Assembly: GCA_023426225.1 (NCBI GenBank)
Contig: JAFABD010000253.1
Location: 1 to 43,749 of the forward strand
Direction: 5' to 3'
DNA: 43,749 bases
From: Pseudomonadota bacterium
GTDB taxonomy: Bacteria > Pseudomonadota > Alphaproteobacteria > Sphingomonadales > Sphingomonadaceae
The notes under the pieces are model-generated. The model saw only the letters and a list, made by a program, of their open reading frames with translations. It was not told the origin of the DNA and searched no databases. Shown piece after piece: positions 1 to 6,825 of this stretch (the stretch's first letter is position 1; each line of letters opens with the position of its first letter). A program made the translations under genes and the position numbers.

Positions 1-41
1 CCCCGCGGCGGCCGAGCCGCTGTCCAGATTCCCTGAGCAGG

Positions 42-1391
42 TTACTTCAGCAGGACGAGTTCCTCGGCCATGGTCGGGTGGAGCGCCACCGTCTCGTCGA
101 ACTGCGCCTTGGTCAGCCCGGCCTTCACTGCGATGGCGGCCGCCTGCAGAATCTCGGGCGAATCGGGCCCGATCAGGTGCAGCCCGACCACCTGCCCGGT
201 CGTGGCGTTGCACACCATCTTGTACAACGACCGCTCGTTCCGGCCCGCGAGCACATTTTTCATCGCCCGGAAATCGGACGTATAGACCTTCACCGACCCC
301 AGCCGGTTGCGCGCCTCGGCCTCGGTCATCCCCACCGCACCGATGGGCGGATGGCTGAACACGGCGCTCGGGACATTGTCGTAATCGACGCGGTGTGGCT
401 TGCCGCCGAACAGCGTGTCGGCAAAGGCTTGCCCTTCGCGGATCGCCACGGGCGTCAGCTGGATGCGGTTGGTGACGTCGCCGACGGCGTAGATGCTCTC
501 GATACTGGTGCGATTGTCGGCGTCGACCTTCACGGCACCCTTGTCGTCGAGCGCAACCCCCGCCTCGGCCAGGCCCAGCCCCTCGGTATTCGGAACGCGG
601 CCGGTAGCGAACAGCACGCAGTCGGCTTCGATCGGCGCGGCGCCGCCGTCGAGCTGGACGAGCAGCACCCCGTCGTCACGCCGGTCGATCCGCTCGAAGC
701 GCTTCCCCATGCGGAAATCGATGCCCTTGGCGATCGAGATCTGAAGCAGCCGGTCGCGGATCGTCGCGTCGTAGCCGCGCAGGATCACGTCGCTGCGGTT
801 GACCAGCGTCACCGCGCTGCCGAACTCGTTGAAGATCCCGGCGAACTCGTTCGCGATATAGCCACCGCCCGCGATGACGATCCGCTTGGGCAGCGCGTCG
901 AGGTGGAAGACCTCGTTCGACGTGATGCCGTGCTCGGCCCCCGGGAATTCGGGCACCTGCGGCCGGGCACCGCTCGCGATCAGAATCGTTCCCGCCGTCA
1001 CGCGACGCCCGCTCGCCAGCGTCACTTCGTGCGCCCCGGTCACCGTCGCGCGTTCGAGCAGGATGTCGGCGCCCGCGTTGTTCAGCCCCTGGGTATAGAG
1101 CCCGTTGAGCCGATCGACATCGGCCAGCACATTGTCGCGCAGCACCTGCCAGTCGAACCGGCAGTCGGGAACGTCCCAGCCGAAACGGCGCGCGTCGTGC
1201 AGGTCCTCGGCGAACTGCGCGCCATAGACGAGCAGCTTCTTCGGCACGCATCCCCGGATGACACAGGTGCCGCCGACACGATATTCCTCGGCCACCGCAA
1301 CCTTGGCGCCATAGGAAGCGGCCATACGCGCCGCGCGCGTCCCGCCCGATCCCGCGCCGATCACGAACAGGTCGTAGTCATAGGCCGCCAT
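42..1391 (-). CDS. gor: glutathione-disulfide reductase
   Basis: Cytoplasmic flavoprotein that reduces glutathione disulfide with NADPH. The 449-aa protein has the N-terminal FAD-binding glycine motif (GAGSGG, residues 12-17) and the redox-active disulfide in GGTCVIRGCVPKK (C43 and C48), the form typical of glutathione reductase within the pyridine nucleotide-disulfide oxidoreductase family. A second glycine-rich NADPH motif (GGGYIANEFAG) follows mid-protein, and the C-terminus carries the catalytic His-Glu pair in HPTMAEE (H438, E443). The reading frame is open for 37 more codons upstream, but the ATG at 1391 has an AAGGA-type ribosome site 9-12 nt before it and starts the protein directly at the FAD domain, so I chose it. 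pgi lies upstream in the same orientation after a 153-nt gap. Length is normal for the family. Confidence 0.95.
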   Translation of the reverse strand: MAAYDYDLFVIGAGSGGTRAARMAASYGAKVAVAEEYRVGGTCVIRGCVPKKLLVYGAQFAEDLHDARRFGWDVPDCRFDWQVLRDNVLADVDRLNGLYTQGLNNAGADILLERATVTGAHEVTLASGRRVTAGTILIASGARPQVPEFPGAEHGITSNEVFHLDALPKRIVIAGGGYIANEFAGIFNEFGSAVTLVNRSDVILRGYDATIRDRLLQISIAKGIDFRMGKRFERIDRRDDGVLLVQLDGGAAPIEADCVLFATGRVPNTEGLGLAEAGVALDDKGAVKVDADNRTSIESIYAVGDVTNRIQLTPVAIREGQAFADTLFGGKPHRVDYDNVPSAVFSHPPIGAVGMTEAEARNRLGSVKVYTSDFRAMKNVLAGRNERSLYKMVCNATTGQVVGLHLIGPDSPEILQAAAIAVKAGLTKAQFDETVALHPTMAEELVLLK

Positions 1392-1544
1392 TCGAACTGC
1401 TTCCTTTCCCGTTGTGGAGCCGAGGCACGCCGTTGCCCCCGGCCTCACGGCCGCTCGCCGCGTGGCCGCAAATAGGTACCGCGCCGGAGCTGCGCAAACC
1501 ACCGTGGCGGCACGCTCCCCCGGCGCCGGCGTTTGCCGCCCCGG

Positions 1545-3038
1545 TCAGCCAAAGGCGCGGCGGATCAGGTCGTTCGTCGACGGGTCGAAATCGAGCCCGC
1601 CCTTGTCGGCAGCCTTTGCCATTTCCTTGCCCAGTTCGACCCCGAACTGGTCGAAGGGGTTGATCCCCAGCAGCACCGCGTTGGCAAAGGTCCGGTGCTC
1701 ATAAAAGGCCAGCAGCGCGCCGAGCGTCCGCGCATCGAGCGCGTCGAGGAGCAGCGTCGACGACGGCCGGTCGCCCGGATAGGCCCGCGCCGCATCGTCG
1801 TGCCCGCGCCCGGCCATCAGCGCCGCGCCCTGCGCGAACATGTTGAGCAACAACTGCCGATGGTGCGCCTCGGCCAGCCCGTCGCCCGGCTCGATCACGC
1901 CGACGAACTCGACCGGCACCAGCCGCGTGCCCTGGTGGAGCAGCTGGAACACCGCGTGCTGCGCGTCGGTGCCGACGCCACCCCAGGTGATCGGCGCGGT
2001 CGGCCAGTCGACGGGGTCGCCCGCAACGGTCACGCGCTTGCCGTTCGATTCCATCTCGAGCTGCTGGAGATAGGACGGTAGCAGCCGCAGCCGCTCGTCA
2101 TAGGCAAAGGTCGCCCGCGTCTCGCACCCGTGCTTCTGGCCATAATACAGGTCGGCAAAGGCGGCGAGCACTGGGGCGTTGCGCTCGGGCGGCGCCAGGC
2201 GGAAATGGCGGTCCATCTCGGCCGCGCCTTCGAGCAGTTCCTCGAACGCGTCCCAGCCGAGCGCCAGCGCCGCGGGAAAACCGATCGACGACCAGAGCGA
2301 GTATCGGCCGCCGACGCTCTCGGCAAAGGGCAGCACCCGCGTCTCGTCGACGCCCCACTCGATCGCCCGGTCGGGCGCCGCGGTCAGCGCCACAACGCGG
2401 CCATAGGGATCCTCGACACCATTCTGCTGCATCCACGACAGCGCACTTTCGGCGTTGAGCATCGTCTCGGTCGTGGTGAAGGTCTTTGAGGCGATCACGA
2501 TCAGCGTCGCCTGCGGGTCGAAGCGGTCGAGCGCCGCCTCCAGCGCCGATCCGTCGACATTGGACACGATCGCGACGTCATACCGATCATCGTCGCGGCC
2601 CAGCGCATCGACGAGCAGGTCAGGCCCGAGCGCAGATCCGCCGATTCCGATGTGAAGCACATGCCGCACCGGACCCAGCGCCTCGGCCTCGATCGCGTCG
2701 ATCAGCGCGCGCATTCGCGCATGCAGCCCGCGCGCCCGTGCAACGCTCTCGGGGGCACCCTCGCCGCGCTCGGCGCTGTGTTCGGCGGCGCGTCCCTCGG
2801 TCACGTTGACCGCCTCGCCCGCGAACAGCGCATCGCGGCGCGGGGCCAGCCCCATCTGGTCGGCAAGCTGCGAAAACGCCGCCACCGCATCGGCCGTGAG
2901 GTGCGTCTTCGACCAGTCGAAATGGATCCCCGCGACATCGAGCGACAGCGCGGCAAGGCGATCGGCGTCGCCCGCGAACAGCGCATCGAGGCGGTTCGAC
3001 GGCAGGGCGTGAATCGCCGACCAGTCGGGCTTGGACAT
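1545..3038 (-). CDS. pgi: glucose-6-phosphate isomerase
   Basis: Interconverts glucose 6-phosphate and fructose 6-phosphate in the cytoplasm. The 497-aa protein has the SIS-type sugar-phosphate motif GIGGSALGP, the phosphate-binding stretch KTFTTTETM, the active-site region TWGGVGTDAQH, and the C-terminal signature NAVLLGINPFDQFGVELGK, in the order expected for a full-length bacterial enzyme. There are two candidate ATG codons, 3044 and 3038. AGGAG abuts the first with no spacer but sits 6 nt before the second, so 3038 is favoured. It is divergent from lepB across about 100 nt. I see no truncation. Confidence 0.95.
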   Translation of the reverse strand: MSKPDWSAIHALPSNRLDALFAGDADRLAALSLDVAGIHFDWSKTHLTADAVAAFSQLADQMGLAPRRDALFAGEAVNVTEGRAAEHSAERGEGAPESVARARGLHARMRALIDAIEAEALGPVRHVLHIGIGGSALGPDLLVDALGRDDDRYDVAIVSNVDGSALEAALDRFDPQATLIVIASKTFTTTETMLNAESALSWMQQNGVEDPYGRVVALTAAPDRAIEWGVDETRVLPFAESVGGRYSLWSSIGFPAALALGWDAFEELLEGAAEMDRHFRLAPPERNAPVLAAFADLYYGQKHGCETRATFAYDERLRLLPSYLQQLEMESNGKRVTVAGDPVDWPTAPITWGGVGTDAQHAVFQLLHQGTRLVPVEFVGVIEPGDGLAEAHHRQLLLNMFAQGAALMAGRGHDDAARAYPGDRPSSTLLLDALDARTLGALLAFYEHRTFANAVLLGINPFDQFGVELGKEMAKAADKGGLDFDPSTNDLIRRAFG

Positions 3039-3142
3039 GTTCATCTCCTGTTGGGTTGGCCCTCCCTATCGTCCCGCCCGGCGCCGCGCCAAACGGATTC
3101 ATCGGCTTGACGCCACAGTTCGGCCCAAGCAGAGCTACGAGC

Positions 3143-3991
3143 ATGGAAAACGCGTCTCCCGCAAATCCGCAGACGGATACCGCCGCCCCCGGCGGTGCCG
3201 AACCCGCCCGGCCCCGGTCGGAATGGCGCGATCTGCTCAGCTTCGTCGTAAAGCTCGTGCTGATCGTGGTGTTCGTGCGCAGCTTCATCTTTTCGCCGTT
3301 CAACATTCCCAGCGAATCGATGATGCCGCGGCTGCTGGTCGGGGATTATCTGTTCATCACCAAATGGGACTATGGCTATTCGCGCCATTCGCTCCCGTTC
3401 AGCGCGCCGCTGATCCCTGGGCGGGTGTTCGGCAGCACCCCCGCGCGGGGCGACGTCGTGGTGTTCAAGGCGCCGCCGGGCGACCGCGAGGACTGGATCA
3501 AGCGCGTCATCGGTCTGCCCGGTGACACGATCCAGATGGTGCACGGCCAGCTGATCCTCAACGGCAAGCCCGTGCCCAAGCAGCGGATCGGCAATTTCAC
3601 GCTGCCGCTCACGCCCAGCTTTACCGATTGCCCGCCGAATTTCGAAACTGCCGATGCGCAGGGCCATGCCGCATGCAGTATTCCGCAGTTCCGCGAGACG
3701 CTGCCCAACGGCAAGTCCTACAACGTGCTCGACCTCGGCACCTTCCCGCAGGACGATACCGGCGTCTACACCGTGCCCGCCGGCCACCTCTTCCTGATGG
3801 GCGACAATCGCGACAATTCGACCGACAGCCGCTTCAGCCATGCGCGCGGAGGCATCGAATTCGTCCCGCTCGAGAATCTTGAGGGCAAGGCGCGGATCGG
3901 CTTCTGGTCGACCGACGGCACCGCCAGCTGGTTCCTGCCCTGGACCTGGTTCTCGGCGACGCGCTGGCAGCGGATCGGAGAAGGTTTCTGA
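3143..3991 (+). CDS. lepB: signal peptidase I
   Basis: Inner-membrane protease (S26 family) that removes signal peptides from exported proteins on the periplasmic side. The 282-aa protein has a polar N-terminus, one clear membrane segment (about residues 32-50), the nucleophile S59 in PSESMMP, the general base K120 in WIKRVIGLPGD, and the conserved box GDNRDNSTDSR near the C-terminus. An upstream in-frame start at 3056 exists, but the ATG at 3143 follows a weak GAG-type ribosome site and gives the usual short N-terminus. The stop codon overlaps the proposed start of rnc, so the two genes are probably translationally coupled, matching the common lepB-rnc-era order. Confidence 0.93.
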   Translation: MENASPANPQTDTAAPGGAEPARPRSEWRDLLSFVVKLVLIVVFVRSFIFSPFNIPSESMMPRLLVGDYLFITKWDYGYSRHSLPFSAPLIPGRVFGSTPARGDVVVFKAPPGDREDWIKRVIGLPGDTIQMVHGQLILNGKPVPKQRIGNFTLPLTPSFTDCPPNFETADAQGHAACSIPQFRETLPNGKSYNVLDLGTFPQDDTGVYTVPAGHLFLMGDNRDNSTDSRFSHARGGIEFVPLENLEGKARIGFWSTDGTASWFLPWTWFSATRWQRIGEGF

Positions 3992-4659
3992 GCTACCCCG
4001 ATCTGAACGGCTGGGTCGTCGCCACCTTCGGCCGCGCCCCCGCCACGCCGGCCCGCTACGAACGCGCACTGACGCACGGCAGCCAGGCGGCGGCCAATTA
4101 CGAGCGACTCGAATTCCTCGGCGATCGCGTGCTCGGGCTTTGCATGGCCGAATGGCTGTTCGAACGTTACCCGGACGAACCCGAAGGCGCGTTGTCGCGG
4201 CGGCTCAACGCGCTCGTCACGGGCCATGTCTGCGCCGACGTGGCGCGCGGGCTCGATGTCGTGCCGCACCTGCGCCTCGGCAAGCAGGCACGCGAGGACG
4301 GCGCGGCCGACAGCGACAATGTGCTGGGCGACGTGATGGAGGCGCTGATCGGCGCCTATTATCTCGATTTCGGGATCGGGGCGGCGCGCGACTTCATCCG
4401 CAAGGCGTGGGGACCGCGGATCGACCTCCAGGCCAAGGCGCCCAAGCACCCCAAATCGGCGCTTCAGGAATGGGCCGCCGCGCACAATCGCCGCCCGCCC
4501 GAATACAGCGTCGTCGAACGTTCGGGGCCGAACCACGCGCCGCGCTTCACCGTCCGGGTGACGATCGGCAAGCTCGCCGAGGCGACGGGCGAAGGCACCA
4601 ACAAGCAGGAAGCCGAAACCGCCGCCGCCGCGGCGATGCTCGCCCGGCTGCAACCCTGA
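3988..4659 (+). CDS. rnc: ribonuclease III (probable CTG start)
   Basis: Double-stranded-RNA endonuclease that processes rRNA precursors and regulatory duplexes. The family signature ERLEFLGD (E42, D46 counted from codon 3988), the second acidic motif DVMEALIGAYYLD, and a C-terminal dsRNA-binding domain (KSALQEWA to the end) are all present. The first ATG/GTG/TTG in frame is the GTG at 4129, which would remove the signature, so translation must begin upstream. The only near-cognate codon with a good ribosome site is CTG at 3988, 3 nt after GGAGAAGG, and it overlaps the lepB TGA as CTGA. This gives 223 aa, the normal family length. The N-terminus before the signature (YPDLNGWVVATFG) also looks like authentic RNase III. 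Gene identity is firm; the start codon is inferred. Confidence 0.9.
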   Translation: MSYPDLNGWVVATFGRAPATPARYERALTHGSQAAANYERLEFLGDRVLGLCMAEWLFERYPDEPEGALSRRLNALVTGHVCADVARGLDVVPHLRLGKQAREDGAADSDNVLGDVMEALIGAYYLDFGIGAARDFIRKAWGPRIDLQAKAPKHPKSALQEWAAAHNRRPPEYSVVERSGPNHAPRFTVRVTIGKLAEATGEGTNKQEAETAAAAAMLARLQP

Positions 4660-4775
4660 CGCTTCGCCGCGCCGCGCGAAACGGCTAGACTGATCGCGTC
4701 CGCGACTCGCGCCGGCGGGCGCCGGTCGCTGTCGCCCGCCCAATCGATCCCATCTTGCAGAAAGAGTTCCGACCC

Positions 4776-5693
4776 TTGACCGATTCCATGCCCGCTCCCC
4801 GCGCCGAACGCTGCGGCCTCGTTGCCATCGTCGGTGCGCCCAATGCGGGCAAGTCCACGCTCGTCAACGCACTGGTCGGCCAGAAGGTCGCGATCGTCAG
4901 CCCCAAGGCGCAGACGACACGCACAAGGCTGATGGGCATCGCGATCGAGGACGAGACGCAGCTTCTGCTCGTCGACACCCCCGGCATCTTCCAGCCGTCG
5001 CGCCGGCTCGATCGCGCGATGGTCGCAGCGGCCTGGGAGGGCGCAGAGGGGGCCGACGTGATCGCGCTCGTCGTCGACGGCAAGGCAGGCATCGGCCCCA
5101 AGGTCCAGGCGATCCTCGAAAGCCTTGCCCAGCGCCGCGAACCGAAGCTGCTCATCCTCAACAAGGTCGATGTCGCCGACAAGCCGCGCCTGCTCGGCCA
5201 TGCAGCCCGGCTGAACGAGTTGCTCGCCTTTGACGACACCTATTTCGTCTCGGCCCAGACGGGCGACGGCGTGGCCGAGCTCAAGTCGGCGCTCGCCGCG
5301 CGGATGCCGGCCGGCCCCTGGCACTATCCCGAGGATCAGGTGTCCGACGCCACCGACCGGATGCTGGCAGCCGAGGTCACGCGCGAGCAACTGTATCTCC
5401 AGCTCCACGCTGAATTGCCCTATGCCTCGGCGATCGAGACCGAGAAATACAGCGAGCGCGACGACGGATCCGTGGAAATCCACCAGCAGATCCTCGTGGC
5501 ACGCGAAACGCAGCGCGCGATCGTGCTCGGCAAGGGCGGGCAGCGGATCAAGGAGATCGGCGCCCGCGCCCGCGCCGAACTGTCGCGCCTGATGGGCGTT
5601 CCGGTCTACCTCTATCTCCACGTCAAGGTCAAGCCCGACTGGGAGGAGGACCGCGCCCTCTATCGCGAAATCGGACTCGGCTGGGTCGACTGA
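4776..5693 (+). CDS. era: GTPase Era
   Basis: Essential GTPase that binds the 3' end of 16S rRNA during 30S subunit assembly. The protein has P-loop GAPNAGKST (residues 20-28), the effector-region QTTRTR, DTPG, NKVD, and a C-terminal KH domain with VLGKGGQRIKEIG. The longest frame starts at a TTG at 4755, but the TTG at 4776 (MTDSMPAPRAERCG) has an AAGAG-type site 9 nt upstream and gives 305 aa, close to the 301 aa of E. coli Era. An ATG at 4788 is a second possibility. It follows rnc after 116 nt. The stop codon lies inside a perfect inverted repeat (5676-5703). Confidence 0.95.
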   Translation: MTDSMPAPRAERCGLVAIVGAPNAGKSTLVNALVGQKVAIVSPKAQTTRTRLMGIAIEDETQLLLVDTPGIFQPSRRLDRAMVAAAWEGAEGADVIALVVDGKAGIGPKVQAILESLAQRREPKLLILNKVDVADKPRLLGHAARLNELLAFDDTYFVSAQTGDGVAELKSALAARMPAGPWHYPEDQVSDATDRMLAAEVTREQLYLQLHAELPYASAIETEKYSERDDGSVEIHQQILVARETQRAIVLGKGGQRIKEIGARARAELSRLMGVPVYLYLHVKVKPDWEEDRALYREIGLGWVD

Positions 5694-5703
5694 CCCAGCC
5701 GAG
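5676..5703. terminator. perfect hairpin over the era stop codon
   Basis: The sequence shows a 12-bp perfect inverted repeat, CTCGGCTGGGTC and GACCCAGCCGAG, separated by GACT. It contains the era TGA and lies 20 nt from the end of the convergent peroxidase gene. There is no U-tract on either side, so it may act as a bidirectional transcript end or 3'-stabilising hairpin rather than a classical intrinsic terminator. Confidence 0.55.
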
Positions 5704-5722
5704 CGGAGCGGGAGCGGCGCCG

Positions 5723-6823
5723 TCAGAGCGCCTGCAGGAACGCCACCAGCGCGGCACGCTCGTCGCGGGTCAGCGACAGGGGCGCCAGCAGCGGATCGGG
5801 TGTCGGCGGCGGCGCGTCCGACGCACGCGCCCGGCTCGCACGATCGCGCCCACCGCCGCTGTCGTACAGCGCGACCACGCCTTCCAGCGTCGGGATCAGC
5901 CCGTTGTGCATATAGGGGCCGGTCGCCCGCACCCCCAGCAACGACGGCGTGCGGAACCGCCCGACGTCCGCGGCGGCGTGCGTCACCGCATAACGGCCCA
6001 GATCCTCACGCGCCCGGCCATAGAAGCTCAGGCCCAGATTGTGGAACTTCTGGTCGCTCAGCAACGGCCCGCTGTGGCAGTTGGCGCAGCCTGCCTTGGT
6101 GCGGAACAGGTGCAGGCCCCACAACTGCTGGTCGTCGAGTGCCCGCGCGTCCCCCCCGACAAAGCGCGCATAACGCGACGGCGGCGGGCGTAACCCGCGC
6201 TCGAACGCCGCCAGCGCCGCGACGATATCGGCGGTCGTGACCCGCCGCCGCCCGTTCACGGCGGCGAAGTCGCGACGGTAATCGGCGTCGCGATTGATCC
6301 GCCGGGCGACGCTTCCCAGGTCGGCCGCCATCTCGATCGGACTCGTCAGCGGCCCCAGCGCCTGCGCCTCCAGCGTCGCTGCCCGCCCGTCCCAGAAGAA
6401 CTGGTGTTGCCAAGCAACGGTATAGAGCCCCGGCGTATTGCGCGTCCCCCGCTGGCGATCATGGCCGAACGCCGTACGGACCCCATCGCCAAAGCCCAAT
6501 TCGCGCGCATGGCACGAGGCGCAGGCGATCTGTCCCGAACGCGAAAGCCGCGGATCGTCGAACAACCGGGCGCCGATCCGCGCGAGTGCGGTTGTTCTGG
6601 CATCGGGCGCCGGCAGTGTCGGCAACGGCGCAAACTCGGCGAAATCAGCGCCAGGACGCAGCGTCGGCCGCGGCCATTCGGCCGGTGCGCCGGCATAGGC
6701 ACGGCGCAGTTCGCCCGGATCGGGTCGCCCGTCTCCCTGCATCGTCATCGCCGTGCCGAACAAAATCGTCGCGACCATCAGCGCGATCCGCCCCAGCGGG
6801 GCCGCTCCTGTCATCCACGCCAT
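5723..6823 (-). CDS. di-heme cytochrome c peroxidase / MauG family protein
   Basis: Predicted periplasmic c-type cytochrome of the bacterial di-heme peroxidase/MauG superfamily, acting on peroxide or oxidising a protein or cofactor partner. The 366-aa protein has an N-terminal hydrophobic export signal (about residues 10-25), a first heme site CASCH, a second heme site CANCH, and family landmarks HQFFWDGRA, GPLTSPIEM and the late GPYMHNG segment. The start is 2 nt after the stop of the TonB-dependent receptor, so the two form an operon and probably share the Fur-type site upstream. The true substrate cannot be told from sequence: it could be a simple peroxidase or a MauG/MbnH-like modifying enzyme. 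An alternative start is M4. Confidence 0.82.
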   Translation of the reverse strand: MAWMTGAAPLGRIALMVATILFGTAMTMQGDGRPDPGELRRAYAGAPAEWPRPTLRPGADFAEFAPLPTLPAPDARTTALARIGARLFDDPRLSRSGQIACASCHARELGFGDGVRTAFGHDRQRGTRNTPGLYTVAWQHQFFWDGRAATLEAQALGPLTSPIEMAADLGSVARRINRDADYRRDFAAVNGRRRVTTADIVAALAAFERGLRPPPSRYARFVGGDARALDDQQLWGLHLFRTKAGCANCHSGPLLSDQKFHNLGLSFYGRAREDLGRYAVTHAAADVGRFRTPSLLGVRATGPYMHNGLIPTLEGVVALYDSGGGRDRASRARASDAPPPTPDPLLAPLSLTRDERAALVAFLQAL

Positions 6824-6825
6824 CG

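Noticed and set aside
78..1475. Long plus-strand open frame (465 codons) opposite gor
   Set aside because: Arg/His/Gly/Asp-rich shadow of the gor gene with no family motif; high-GC genomes produce such antisense frames.
3041..4069. 342-codon minus-strand frame opposite lepB
   Set aside because: Antisense shadow of lepB; no domain, and low-complexity composition.
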